NCBI GenBank assembly: GCA_029783825.1
Contig: JAREIK010003344.1
Span: 198,360-262,359, forward strand
Direction of reading: 5' to 3'
Length of the DNA: 64,000 bases
Origin: Sapria himalayana
Taxonomy: Eukaryota; Streptophyta; Magnoliopsida; Malpighiales; Rafflesiaceae
Notes under the pieces: model-generated
What the model was told of the DNA's origin: nothing
The model's database searches: none
What the model saw: the letters and a program-made list of their open reading frames with translations, nothing else
Translations under genes and position numbers: made by a program
Part shown: piece after piece, positions 13,517-26,583 of the stretch
How positions within the stretch are numbered: the stretch's first letter is position 1
How the letters are laid out: each line of letters opens with the position of its first letter

Positions 13517-16500
13517 TTAATTATTGGCATCACTGTCATCCTCCAATGGATCTTCTGATATTTCATCTGATTCTGATAGAAGTTCGAAATCATCTTCAGA
13601 TTGAAATTGATCTTTTTCAATTTCTATTGTGCCACCATTTGAATCACATAAATTTTCTCGATCTTCATCTACATTCACAGGCTCAATATTATTTATGTCA
13701 TCTTCCTGGAATGCTGGTGCAAATTCTAAGTCTTCACTTCTTTGCTGTGATATTGGTACTTCAAATTTGATCGAGCTTTGATTTAACAAATCACCAACCA
13801 ATCTCTCTTATCAAGAGATAAACTCAGATATGTACAATAATATACCTTAGTGGATTGAGCTACCTTAATAAATGGCTCATATCAATTATATCTATGTTTA
13901 TGGTTAACATCCACTAGCTTATAATATAAATAAATCTTTGTGCCCATATTTCGTATAGGATCAAACCACTCACACTTAAATAATACAATTTTGTTATTTT
14001 CGAGTCCAGGAAACTTCAACTCAATAACTTATTTGAGTTGGCCATAATAATCAATCTCATCTACACTATAACATGAACCTTTAATGCATACACCACTATT
14101 CATTGGTATTTTAGAAGAACTGTGATCAATTGTGTGAAATTTATATCCATTAACAAAATACCCAGGATAGGTTGTCACATATCTAAAAGGGCCTTTACTT
14201 AGATTTTGAATGAAAATATTTGAATCTCCATTTGAAGGATCAATTGCCGGTGACATAAATTAAAAAATGATATTAACAAATAAAAGATAGTAAAAAATTA
14301 AATAATTCCAAAATATAAAACTTAATTATACTCACATAATGTTTTAACTAATTTGCAAATTCAGTTTCTAGCATATAAATGACATCAGTGCTGGAAATTG
14401 CTGGATGCCTATATTTTAACTACTCAACATAAATACTGCACAAATATAAAAAAAGAAAAAAATGTATATCAATTTTTAATAATTCCTATTAAAGCTAAAA
14501 TTAAACTATGATTAAACCTACAACCATTTTAGGTATTCATACACAATATATGGTGCATCCTCCTCACAATTAAGTAAAACGTAGCTCCAGGTTGCTTTGT
14601 TCATCCATCATGTTTTTCATTGCTCTTCCAAATGCTCTTTTAGGGTGCTTGAAGATAGATAGTTTGTCAATAGAATCAGCTTCTACCATCACATGACCTT
14701 CATAATTCCATGGCACATTTCAATTATTTGTATTGACATGATCCTCAAAATAATAAGAATAAAATGATGATGCTTCTTCTACTAAAGATGCATTGCAAAT
14801 TCAACCTTCAAATTTTGCCTTGTTTTTAACATTCAATTTCAACTTACGAAGATACCTACATCCATAATGTTAGGTTTCAATTAGATTAAATTACAATAAT
14901 ACTTAAAGTACTAAATAATAAAATACAACAATATATATGTATTAACCTCTCAAAAAGATACATCCACCTGAATTGCACTAGCCATGCAATCCATGCTTCA
15001 TATGCCAAATGGATTAGCAAATGCTCCATCGACTCAAAAAAACTTCGTGGGAATATCCATTCAAGCTGACAAATAATAAGTGGATTGTCATTCTCCAGCC
15101 TCACCATGTCATCTATTTTGATTGTGGTTTCAGTTAGATGTTTGAAAAACAAAGTTCTATAAGCAAACTTCCAAACACTTAGTGGAAGTAATTCACGGGA
15201 TACAATTGGAATTAATCTCTGTATAAATACATGACAGTCATGACTTTTCATTCCAAATAACTTAAGATTCTTCATATCCACGCATCTACCTATATTTGAC
15301 ACATATCCATCAGAAAATTTCAAATTTTTAACCAATTCACACAATATTTGTCTTGCCTTCTTATTTTGTGGGTAGCAAGCTTTAGAAAATTTTCCTGTAT
15401 CCTTATTCAATTTCAATTCAGGATGCCAAGAGTAATCAATCAGCTCTTGTGTTGATTTTAAAGTGTCTTTTGTTTTTCCATCTACATTATGGACAATGTT
15501 GAAAACATTGTCAAAAACATTTTTTTCAATATGGATTACATATAAGTTATGATGAATTAAATTGGACTTCCAAAAGGGCAAGTAACAAATATCATTTCTT
15601 GAATCTCTGTCATAATTTACTTATTGGTCCATTACTTTCAGTAACTTCCTTTTCAGTTACCTTCTACAAACCCAAACTATGAATCTCTGTCATAATATTA
15701 TCTTCTGAATGAATTACTGGTGCAACTGTCATCACAGTTTTATTTTTTCGAAATGCAGTTCTATTTCTTCGAAATGAATGATTTCGTAGGTAGAAAATTA
15801 TGATGGTTATCAAACCATGACTATTTACCACTAAATTTGAGGGTAAATGCATCAGAATTTGACATGCAATACGGGCATACGAATCACCCTTCAGTACTCC
15901 AGCTAGACAACATTGAATATACAGAAAAGTCACTTACTATCCACATATGAGCTGCCCGAATAATGAAATTTTACTTCTTTGAGATATCATATGTATCCAC
16001 GCAACATCTTATAAATGATTTAACTCTACAATAAGAGGCAATAAGAAAACATCCAGCATGTCTTTCGGATTTTTTGGCCCTAGAACCAATATTGACAAAA
16101 ACATATATTGCTCCTTCATACAAACCCACGGAGGCAAGTTATAAGGTGTCACTATCACTGGCCATGTTGAATACTATTGTTCATATTTCCCAAATGGCTA
16201 AATTCCATTAATGTAGTATCCCAATCTCAAATTTCAACTTTCTGCTGCAAATTCTTGATGTATATAATTAAAATGCTATCAAGCTGGTGAACCTAATGGA
16301 TGACACATTACCACTTCTTCAACATCATGCTAAGATTGCCACCTCAAATCATTTGTTGTAGCATTTGATGCATATAGTCTCTGTAATCTAGGAATTAATG
16401 GAAAATAATACATCTTCTTAAATACAACCTTTAATTTTTGTCGAATATCTACAACACGAGGTGCCTTCATAAATCGAGGATGATCACAAAACTTACAGCT

Positions 16501-17208
16501 AATTAAATCACTATCATCGCCTCAATATAACATGCATTCATTTAAACAATAATCAATTTTTTCCACTAGTAGACCCATTCCTCGTAGTAACTTCTTAGTG
16601 TTTTAAAATTTATTATTGATCAAATTATTATTCGAAACAATCTCATTCTTCAGTTCTGTCATCTGATCAAATACTTTCTCAGACATATAATTTTTTGACT
16701 TAATGCTCATTAGTCGAGCCACAAATGACAATTGTGAATGTGTTTTACAACCATGCCACAACTATTTATCTGCCGCTTTAAGCATTTTTCAAAATTTCTG
16801 AGCTTGAGGATTAGGTGATTCATCCATGTAATCCATACTGAAGTCAGCACTAGCTACTTCCGTGATCATTTGATGGTATGTGTTTGATGATTTTTCACCA
16901 TAAGTAAACGATTCAATACTCTCATTTTGTTCAATATTCAGAGTCATTGTACTTTCCACATGATAAATCCAAACAAAATAATTTAGTACAAAGCCATATT
17001 TAACCAAATGATATCTTATAGTGTTTGTATCACGAAAAGGGATATTCTGACACTTGCGATGATTACACGAAACTTAATTTTTTCTCCATTCATCAACCTC
17101 AAATCGACTACATGCAAAATTGATGAAAGTTTCAAGCCTAGTCAAAAAATCTTTATTCAAAAATTCATTAATAACCTTTTTGTGCATCCACTAATTAACT
17201 GAGCTCAT
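13517..17208 (-). pseudogene. Tnp2-like CACTA transposase pseudogene (Transpos_assoc, Transposase_21, DUF4218, DUF4216)
   Basis: This is the catalytic transposase (TnpD/Tnp2) of the CACTA superfamily. From the ATG at 17208 the minus strand gives, interrupted by stops, WMHKKVINEFLNK, TFINFACSRF, KCQNIPFRDTNTIRYHLVKY (N-terminal Transpos_assoc domain), LSFVARLMSIKSKNYMS, FGKYEQ, YNLPPWVCMKEQYMFL and LGPKNPKDMLDVFLLPL (Transposase_21 core). A frameshift near 15998 precedes DTYDISKK. From 15581 an open stretch carries LIHHNLYVIHIEKNVFDNV and SFFESMEHLLIHLAYEAW (DUF4218), then FER joined over an intron to YLRKLKLNVKNKAKFEG. The C-terminus has LSKGPFRYVTTYPGYFVNGY and KFHTIDH (DUF4216), FKCEWFDP, and an acidic tail ending DSDANN at 13517. 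About a dozen in-frame stops and at least one frameshift inactivate it; order and spacing of domains are otherwise complete. Confidence 0.88.
14856..14946 (-). other. 91-bp GT-AG intron in the Tnp2-like pseudogene
   Basis: On the minus strand exon sequence TTTTTGAGAG is followed by GTTAATACAT; the acceptor GATGTAG precedes GTATCTTCGTAAG. Splicing restores FERYLRKL, the conserved DUF4218 sequence, in frame. The intron has therefore survived while the exons gained stops. Confidence 0.8.
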
Positions 17209-17880
17209 TTTTCCATATTTTATTAAAATAATTAATGCCCAATCATTATTTTGAATAAAATATTTTATTACTTCAAAATATACAAATAATAAAATAAAAT
17301 TAATTACTAATTAATATTTAAAAATTAAATATCATGAATATCGAGGCAATGCATTTGCAGAATCTACATTAATAGATAAAGCAAATTTAGCATGATAAAG
17401 ATTAATAGATATCACAGTTATACTAGATAAAGGGTGCAAAATGCGATAATGCACAAGAAATGAAAGCAGAAAAATTATTTAATGTTGAAGGAGGAGAGGG
17501 AGAGAGAGAGATAGAGATAAGATGGAGAGAGAGAGAGAGGGGCAGAGAAATGGGGAGATGGGGGAAAGAGTGTGTGTGAAGGAGAGAGAGAAGGATGAAG
17601 AGAGAGGGGAAGAGAAATGGTGAAAGGGATAGAGAGGGAAAGAGAGAGAGAGGAAGAGAGAGGGAGACAAAGGGAGTGAGAGGGGGAGAGAGAGGAAGAG
17701 GGAGAGAGAGGAAGAGGGAGAGAGAGGGGGAGAGAGAGAAACAGGGTGAGAGAACAAGCAAGAAATGAGAGTGAGAAAGAAAATAACAAGAGAGAGTCTG
17801 TGACACAAAAAAAGAGGCATAGAGTGAAAGGAAGAATTAGAGAGGGAGAGAGAGAGAGAGAGATACACATAAAGAATGCA
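17209..17880 (-). promoter_or_regulatory. Likely upstream region of the Tnp2-like gene, with a purine tract
   Basis: There is an AT-rich spacer (17209-17460), then a GA-rich tract on the plus strand, which is a CT-rich tract on the coding strand. Its position directly upstream of the transposase start suggests promoter or 5' leader, but no TATA box or start site can be assigned. This is inference from position. Confidence 0.35.
17487..17866. repeat. GAGAGGGAGA-type purine tract
   Basis: About 380 bp of GAGA, GGGAGA and GAAAGA blocks. It yields stop-free Leu/Ser/Pro frames on the minus strand that are composition artefacts, all three frames being open together. Confidence 0.9.
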
Positions 17881-18159
17881 ATGTTAAAATGAAAAATTAT
17901 AAAAAATAAAATAAAATTTCATCTATATAAACCTATCAAATATTACATCATTTATCATACATAAGTTCATATTTGAGCATAAGGCCTAAGGGCTAATATT
18001 AAGTAAGAGTATGACCCGTATTTGTATTATACCATATATGATCTTAATCAACGGACACTCTCATGATACATGTTTACATATTGTTGATATTATATCTTTT
18101 GCCATTTAATTTCAAAGTAGTTCATCAAATTAATATTATTCCATATATAATTATATGTT
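17881..18159. other. AT-rich spacer in CACTA A
   Basis: No coding, repeat or RNA signal is seen apart from AT richness. The right side passes gradually into the ATAGTTATA minisatellite. Confidence 0.5.
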
Positions 18160-18388
18160 CAGGTACAAATAGTAAATGTAGTTATAAATAGTTACATATA
18201 GGTAAACATATAATTATATATAGATATATGCAAACAATAGTTATAAGTAAATATAAATAAATGTATACAAAATTATAAACAATTATATAGATTTACATAT
18301 ATGTATGCATATATGTATACATAATTAAAAATAAAGTTATATTTATTTATATAATGTTTTTTATAGTTATAAATAAATAAATAAATAA

Positions 18389-18433
<45 letters not shown>

Positions 18434-18692
18434 TACACATATAGTTAAACATTGTGTTGTATGTTTTTATACATATAATTATAAATATTGTTACATGTAG
18501 TTAAACATATAGTTACACGTATAGTTAAACTTATATTTATACATGTGTGTATATATATTTTTTCATATAATTTTATATATTTATACATATAGTTATGTAT
18601 AGGTATCAATATACTAAAATATATTTATCATACTAATATATAAAAATGTATATTTATAAAAAATTATATATCATTAAACATTTAGTTATTTA

Positions 18693-18725
<33 letters not shown>

Positions 18726-19950
18726 ATTCATACGAGAAGTTAAATTTAGTTATACATAAATATATACAATGTTATAAACAAATATATAGATTTACATATA
18801 CATATAAGTATAAATAGTTAAAAATATAGTTATATTTAATTATATAAAGTTTTATTTAGTTTTACTAATATTTATATATAGTTATACACATATAATTAAA
18901 TATGATGTTGTATGTTATTATACATGTAATTATAAATATAGTTACATGTGATTATACATAAAGTTACACGTATAGTTAAACTTATATTTATACATGTATG
19001 TATATATATTTTGTTCAAATAATTCCATATATTTATACATATAGTTATGTATAGGTATGGATATATTCAAATACATTTTTATACTAATATATAAAAATGT
19101 ATATTAAATTATGTTGTTAATTATATATTTAAATATAGTTTTACATTAATAATATAAAATTATGTATAGTCATTTGTTATTATACATATAATATGTATAG
19201 TTATAAAAAATTATATATCGATAAACATTTAGTTATATATATATATATATATTCATATGAGTAGTTATATTTAGTTATACATAAATATATAAAAAATTTA
19301 AACAAGTATAAAGATTTGCATATATGTATACATATATGTATAAATAGTTAAAAATATAGTTATATTTAATTATATAAAGTTTTGTTTTAAAATTATTTAT
19401 ATATAGTTATACACATATAATTAAACATAATGTTGTATGTTGTTATACATGTAATCTTAAATATAGTTACATGTGGTTATACATATAGTTACACATATAG
19501 TTAAACTTATATTTATACATGTAGGTATATGTATTTATTTATATAATTTTATATATCTATACCTACAGTTATGTATAGGTATAGATATAGTAAAATACAT
19601 TTATGGATACTAAGATATACAAATGTATATTAAATATAAGTTGTAAATTTTATATTTAAATATAGTTATGTATAAAACTTTTATAGTAATACATATAATA
19701 AGATATAATTATTTATAGTTATATGTTATTATACATATAGTATATATAACTATAAATATTTTTATATAGTCGACCATATATTTATATATAGATATATTCA
19801 ATACAAATAGTTATACATAAATATATAATGTTATAAATAAATATATAGATTTACATATATGTATACATACTCACAAATACTGTTATATTTAATTATATAG
19901 TGTTATAAAGTTATACAATTATTTATATATAATATACAAATATTTATATA
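18160..19950 (-). repeat. ATAGTTATACATATA-type minisatellite, three about 0.5 kb higher-order copies
   Basis: Short units TATAGTTATA and ACATATAGTTA are grouped into longer copies. The landmark TGTTGTATGTT occurs near 18450, 18905 and 19430, each followed by GTTACATGT, ATTTATACATGT and ATAGGTAT(A/C/G). The reverse complement of the same landmark series lies in element B at 34.33-34.52 kb. The block is therefore a shared internal part of the family. Confidence 0.85.
18370..18429. repeat. (AAAT)n(AT)n compound microsatellite
   Basis: An AAAT run of about six units runs directly into an AT run of about eighteen units. Confidence 0.95.
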
Positions 19951-20110
19951 TGGTCATACAACTTCAACAAATAACTAAAATATGAGCCGCAATGATGTTT
20001 AGAGAAAGAGAGAGAGAAGAAATACTAAATTTCTACAATTTTCCACTTGAGCAGAATGTTACTTTGAATGGCCATTTACTACTGCTTCTATAGCAAAGAA
20101 ATGTTCTGCT
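19951..20110. repeat. Second copy of the unit-end sequence of CACTA A
   Basis: CATACAACTTCAACAAATAA, then ATGTTTAGAGA and an AGAGAGAG-like run, match 11211-11290 (CATACTGCTTCAACAAAAAT, ATGTTTAGAGATAAAGAGAG). It is a direct repeat of about 80-100 bp on the far side of the transposase genes. Confidence 0.7.
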
Positions 20111-22542
20111 AAAGCATCATAAATTTTTTCCATATATCTGCATATCCATAGATATATATATATATATTGAAAAAAAATATGAAGATTAATACATATCGAG
20201 TATTACCATAAAAAATAAAACAACTGAATAAAATAAATAAAAACTAACAATAATATAATATAATGAATAAAAACTATAAAATGATATTATCATTTATTAA
20301 ATATAAAAAATTCACATATAAATACAAAAAGAATCTATAAATACTATTAATCTATATAAATCATCTCATCCTATTATCTCAAGATAAAAAAATAAAAAAA
20401 TACAATATAATTCTCAATAGTTTTGAATTTTTTTTATATACAACTTATTAATGTTCTTTATAATTCATTTTGATGTATTTTTATGATATGTTACTATTTT
20501 TTTATTATATTGTATTGATGTTCTTGAAATTATAATAATTTATATTTATTTTATTAAGATATGAAATAATATTTAATAATATATATTCTTGACTAAAAAT
20601 TAATTAGTAAATATGTTTATATCATATTAAACTATAAAAGAGTACTCGCATAAAAGAGTACTCACATATATTCGCTTGTACTATAAATTAATGTTTCATT
20701 AATGATACATACATTTTCATAATACTTCTCATATTTTCTTATATTCTTTATTACTATTTATTACAAGATATATCTGCCACAAATTTTGTGAAATATGAAA
20801 CTTAGATTCAAGCTTGTAGGTTACAACTAATAATTATCGTACTCAACTAATAACTACTCAACTAATAATTATCGTTCAATGAACAATTACTACTCATATT
20901 TATTAGTTTTTTAAATTGTTTAAAATAAGCATATTGCCGCATAGAAAAATTATAGTGTGTTAAAAGTTGATGTTATTAACACGGCAAGATAAATGGTATC
21001 CTAACGAATGTTATCGTAAAGAGAATACTTTTGTGTGGCATGAAATTCATCAACGTTACAGAGATACCCAAACTCTTCATAATCCACAACTATTAATCGT
21101 ATAAATTATAGTTAATATAAATTTGGAAGAAGTTAAATTGTTAGAGTAATAATAAACTATATTGTGATGGAGAATCATAAATTAAATTTAATAAAACATT
21201 TTTTGGTATAAAAAAATATATTGTATTGCATGACTGTGGGGATTATAAACATAAAAAATTTCTAAATATTTTTAACAGTTTTATATCCTCTATCTAAATC
21301 AAAAATGTTATATATTTTTAATATTAAACTTTTTTTATCTACCTACCCTTCTCCCAAACTCAACCCAAAATTATTTTTTGGCTCGTATATAAGCTATTAG
21401 GCTTCATGATTAGAATAGATTAAATTCATGTCCCAACATCTGAACAACATGATAAATGATAGCTCCATGAAAAACGTATCCAACATCCACGAGGATCAGA
21501 CTCATATTTTTAATGTTAGAGTATTCATTATCTTTTGACGATCAATCTACCATGTTGCTGGTTCGGATTATTATTACCATGCTATTTGTTTTTAAAAATA
21601 TTATTCTTGATAGTAATTATGTACAAAAAAGTTTGGTTCATATATTTTATATTATCTTAGCTTGAGTGTCCATGACACATTGCTATATGTTGATCTTATA
21701 ATATCAGTATGAAATCATTATTTTAATATTACTAAACTTGATTCAACAAGTCCACTCTCACTAACACAAGAGAGATTATAAGGAATCATACACTATGAGA
21801 CATCTATTGAAGGAATATTGAAATTATTAGAAATATAAGTGTTTTATTTCAAGAAACATAAATATGAAGTTATTATGGTTGAGATAATTATGAGATAAAT
21901 TTAATTTACAAAATGTTAGATACATGATAAATATAAATCTTTATACACACACACACACACACACACCATGATAATCTTTGTTAAAGATAAGTGCAACCAA
22001 AAGAATATAAATGAATCATGTAGGAAAATCACAATAAAGTCTGAAAAAATTAATAAGAAGAATTATTTTTATATCATATGTTGACTTACAAGCTTATCAC
22101 ATGCTTACTTGCATGAATATCATGTATTAGTATGTATTAATCCTATGTATCGGCCTACATGAGCGATAAGTATTGATTATGTGCTTACTATGTGTTCTCA
22201 TGCATTAATGCCAAGTGCTTGAAAGTGTGTTTGTTATATAATGAAGTGTATACCTACCAAAAATTGACTTGCCGTGTGAAAGATATGTGTTGGCTTACTA
22301 AATGTTGTATCAAAAATTAAAAAACTTGGAATCTTGCTTATAAATAAAAGTGATTTGGGGTTCCAAGAACACAACAACAAATATCATGAGAACATTTCAA
22401 AGTGAAATTAAAAACTATTGCTCAATTATTTTCAATTAAATGTGTGAATATTATTGAGTTTTCTAGAAGTTGGTAGAATAGTTCAAACTGATTTAATCGA
22501 GTATAATCATTTTATTTTAATTTGACATGCTAAACTATTATT
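20111..22542. other. AT-rich region of unknown origin, right side of CACTA A
   Basis: I find no coding sequence, CACTA terminus or tandem structure except (AC)9 near 21948-21965. Near 22340 the plus strand has GCTTATAAATAAAAGTG followed by GGGTTCCAAGAACACAACAA, a TATA-box-like element with a possible start region of the kind seen in retrotransposon LTRs. No matching second LTR or tRNA primer site is visible, so this stays a weak suggestion. Confidence 0.4.
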
Positions 22543-23350
22543 TTATTTATTTTATTTATTTTATGTATTTTATGTGTTTTATGTGTTTTATGTGTGTTTT
22601 GTGGGTTTTGTGTGTTTTGTGTGTTTTGTGTGTTTTGTGTGTTTTGTGTGCTTTGTGTGCTTTGTGTGCTTTGTGTGCTTTGTGTGGTTTGTGTGCTTTG
22701 TATGGTTTGTGTGCTTTGTGTGCTTTGTGTGGTTTGTGTGCTTTGTGTGCTTTGTGTGCTTTGTGTGCTTTGTGTGCTTTGTGTGCTTTGTGTGCTTTGT
22801 GTGTTTTGTGTGTTTTGTGTTCTTTGTGTGTTTTGTGCGTTTTGTGTGTTTTGTGTGCTTTGTGTGCTTTGTGTGTTTTGTGTGCTTTGTGTGCTTTGTG
22901 TGTTTTGTGTGTTTTGTGTGTTTTGTGTGCTTTGTGTGCTTTGTGTGCTTTGTGTGCTTTGTGTGCTTTGTGTGCTTTGTGTGCTTTGTGTGCTTTGTGT
23001 GTTTTGTGTGTTTTGTGTGTTTTGTGTGTTTTGTGTATTTTGTGTGTTTTGTGTGTTTGTGTGTTTTGTGTGTTTTGTGTGTTTTGTGTGTTTTTGTGTT
23101 TTGTGTGTTTTTGTGTTTTGTGTGTTTTAAGTATTTTATGCGTTTTATGTGTTTTATGTGTTTTATGCATTTTATGTATTTTATCGATTTTATGTATTTT
23201 ATGTATTTTATCGATTTTATGTATTTTATGTATTTTATATATTTTATCGATTTTATGTATTTTATGTATTTTATGTATTTTATGTATTTTATGTATTTTA
23301 TCAATTTTATCAATTTTATCGATTTTATCGAATTTATCGAATTTATCAAA
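22543..23350 (+). repeat. 9-bp minisatellite (YTTTGTGTG / TTTTATGTA / TTTTATCRA), about 90 copies
   Basis: The period is 9 bp throughout. Variants are in blocks: TTTTATTTA and TTTTATGTG at the left, TTTTGTGTG and CTTTGTGTG in the middle, TTTTATGTA after about 23125, then TTTTATCGA and TTTTATCAA at the right. Two short units near 23056 and longer ones near 23090-23110 shift the phase. Because the unit is a multiple of three and stop-free, it produces very long frames (Cys-Val-Leu, Phe-Val-Cys, His-Thr-Lys) on both strands that are not genes. Confidence 0.95.
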
Positions 23351-24078
23351 TTTATTGAATTATCAATCAATATATATGTCTATCAATCAATTATCAATCT
23401 ATCTACCTATCATCTATCTATATTTCTATCTATCTATCAATTTATCTATCTATCAATCTATTTATCTATCTATTTTTTATTTATTTGTTTATCTATTTGT
23501 CTATCTATTTGTCTAGCTTTCTTTCTATCTATCGGTCAATATTTTATTATATCTATCTATAAGAGTATCAACCTTTTTATCTATATATTTGACTATCTAT
23601 CTATCTATCTATCATTCTATATATCTTTTTATAAATCAATCAATCAATCTGTCCAACAATATCTCTATCAATCAATCTATCAAAATATCATTCAATCAAT
23701 CAATCTATCTATGTATATATCTGTTTATCTATCTATTTATAAATCAATTTATAAATCTATTTATCTATCTACGTTTATGTTTGTTTAATTGTTAGTCTAT
23801 CTATCAAATTGTGAATCTGCCTATTTGTCAGACTCTTTTTATTTATTTGTCTGTCTATCTATCTATCATTTTATCTATCCAACTATCTATTTGTCTGTCT
23901 ATCTAACTATCTATCTATCTAATTATACATCCATCTATTTATCTATATTTCTATATACTGTCTATCTATCTATCTATCCATCAGTATGTATGTCAGTCTG
24001 TCTATCTATATATCTATCTATCTATATGTCTAACTATCTGTCTATGTATTTGACTATCTATATATCCATTTATCTATC

Positions 24079-24109
<31 letters not shown>

Positions 24110-24195
24110 CTATTTGTATGTCTATTTGTCTATCTATTTGTCTATCTATTTATGTATCTATATATCTATCTGTCTATCAATCTATGTATCAATAA

Positions 24196-24227
<32 letters not shown>

Positions 24228-25580
24228 GTTTGTCTGTCTATATGTCTATATGTCTATCTTTCTATCTATCTATCTATATATATATATATATATATGTGTC
24301 TCTTTATATTTACCAATCTTTTCTTTCTATTAAATTTCTTTATTTATTTATCTAAGTGTCTATATATCTATTGATCTATGTATCTATGTATCTATTCGTC
24401 TATCTATCGATCGATCTATTTTTTTATTAATCTATCTATCTATCTATCTATTTATGAATCTGTCAATATTTCAATATATCTATCTCTGACTATAAGTCAA
24501 TCATCTAGCTTTCTACCAATATGTCTATTAATCTGACTATCAAAATATCTATCAATCAATCTATCAATATTTATTCTATCTTTCTATCTATTTGTTTTTC
24601 TATCTATCTATCTATCTATTTATCTATCTATCTATCTCTCTCCCTATCAAACTATTTATAATTTTGACTATCAACCTATTGTGTATCAATCAATCTATCA
24701 ATCTATATGTCTATCTATCTTTCTAACTATCTATTTGTCTTATCTATATGTTTGTTAATCAATTAATTTATCTATTTATCAATCTGTCTATTTATGTTCA
24801 TATCAATTTATTTGACTAACTCTATGTTTATTTCTTTGTTTGTCGATCCATCTATCAAAATATCTTATAAACAATCGATCTATAAGTATATCTATCTATT
24901 TATCTATCTATCATTTAATCAAAATAACTTTCTATATTTCGATCAATCTGTCTATCAATCACTCTATCATTCTATCTATCAATATATCAATCAATCTTTC
25001 TATCAATCAATCTATCTATATGTCCATCTATTTTTTTATTTATATATATATATCTAACTTTCTATTTTTCTATTTACTTGTCAATCTATCTATCAAACTA
25101 TCTATTTTTCTGTTTATCTATCTCTCTATATATGCATATTTCTATTGTTTTGTCTATCTATCTGTCTATATATCTATCTTTTAGACTTGTATCTATCTTT
25201 CTATTTGTCTATTTGTCTTTTATCTATCTATCTATCTATCTATCTGCCTATTTATCTATCTATATGTCTTTCAATCTGTCTATATAACTACTTATGAATC
25301 TTTCTATCTTTTTGTCTATAAATATGTATATCTATCTATTTATCTTTTTGTTTATATATCTATCTATCTATTTATTTATATATCTATCTATCTATATGTC
25401 TATGTATATCTATATCTATATGACTATTTATTTGTCTATCTATCTTTCTGCCTACCTATCTATCTATCTTTCAATCAATATTTCTAGTTGTTTGTCTTTC
25501 TTTTTGGTTATCTATCTGATTATATCTGTCTATCTATATATCTATCTATTTATATATCAATCTTTTAGTCTTTTATTTGT

Positions 25581-25583
<3 letters not shown>

Positions 25584-25632
<49 letters not shown>

Positions 25633-25652
25633 CTCTCTCTCTCTCTCTCTCT
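25584..25652. repeat. (AT)22(CT)12 compound microsatellite
   Basis: A pure AT run passes into a pure CT run within the TCTA array. Confidence 0.95.
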
Positions 25653-26356
25653 TTATCAATCAATCAATCATACTATCTTTCTATCTACCTATCTAGATGT
25701 CTATCTATTTGTCAATCAATCAATCTATCTATGTATATATATATATCTACCTAATAATTTATTTAAATATCTATCTATCTTACTGTCTTTCTATATATCT
25801 ATCTATCTATCTATATCATATCCATATCTATCTCTCTATCTATCTATTAGTCTATCAATATGTTTAACAATCTATCTATCAATATATCTATCAATCTGTA
25901 TGTTAGTATGTCTATCAATTTATCTTTCATTCTTTCTATCATTCTATCTATTAATTTGTCTATCAATTTATCTATATATCTATCAATTTTTATAGCTATT
26001 TATATATCTATTATCTATCTATCTGATTGTCTATCTATCTATATATCTATCTATTTGTTTATCAATTTGTCTATCTATCTGTCTATCTATTTATTTATCA
26101 AACTATCTATCTATCTATTTGTCTATTTTTCTATCTAGAAATCTAATTGCCTGTCTATCCATCTGTCTATTTGTGATTCTATCATTTTGCTTATTTTTTT
26201 GATTGTTAGTCTTTCATTCTATGTGTCTATTTGTATGTTTGTCTAACAGTTTGTCTGCCTACCTAACAGATTGTCTACCTGCTTGACTGCATACCTGTTA
26301 ATTTGTCTATCTATCTATTTTACTATCAATTTGAATATCAATCGATCGATCAATCA

Positions 26357-26388
<32 letters not shown>

Positions 26389-26552
26389 CTTTGTTTGTCT
26401 ATTACCTATCTATCTATCTAACTATATACCTATAGATCTATCTATTTATCTAACTGTCTATCTATTAGTCAGTGTATCTATCTATCTATCTACTCATCTA
26501 TGTATCTTTCTATCAATCTCTCTATATATCTTTATATCTGTGTCAATCTTTC

Positions 26553-26583
<31 letters not shown>

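Larger units (their letters stand above)
7348..22542 (-). mobile_element. CACTA (En/Spm) DNA transposon A, formerly autonomous, 5'-truncated
   Basis: The left border at 7348 reads TACTACAAGAAAAATCC, a one-base variant of the plant CACTA terminus CACTACAAGAAAA. It is followed by many copies of the subterminal motif TAGCTAGGGA/TTCCCTAGCTAA. On the minus strand the element carries a Tnp2-like gene followed by a TnpA-like (Ptta/En/Spm) gene, the usual order in this superfamily, so its 3' end is at 7348. About 200 bp near 7970-8160 match the reverse complement of 38390-38600 in element B, showing a common family with extended end homology. No 5' terminus is found on the right: sequence passes into a 9-bp minisatellite and then the TCTA array, so the right border is approximate and truncation is inferred. 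Both genes contain multiple stops, so the copy cannot make full-length transposase. Confidence 0.82.

Noticed and set aside
17423..17870. Three overlapping minus-strand Ser/Leu/Pro-rich frames of about 130 residues
   Set aside because: All three frames are open together because of the CT-rich composition; a composition artefact upstream of the transposase.
21234..22500. Possible solo LTR with TATA-like box near 22340
   Set aside because: No second LTR, primer-binding site, polypurine tract or target duplication can be seen; kept only as a remark in the region entry.
22527..23788. 404-, 329- and 178-residue plus-strand frames and 260- and 204-residue minus-strand frames (Phe-Val-Cys, Cys-Val-Leu, His-Thr-Lys repeats)
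   Set aside because: They come from the stop-free 9-bp minisatellite in several frames on both strands at once, and run on into TCTA array.
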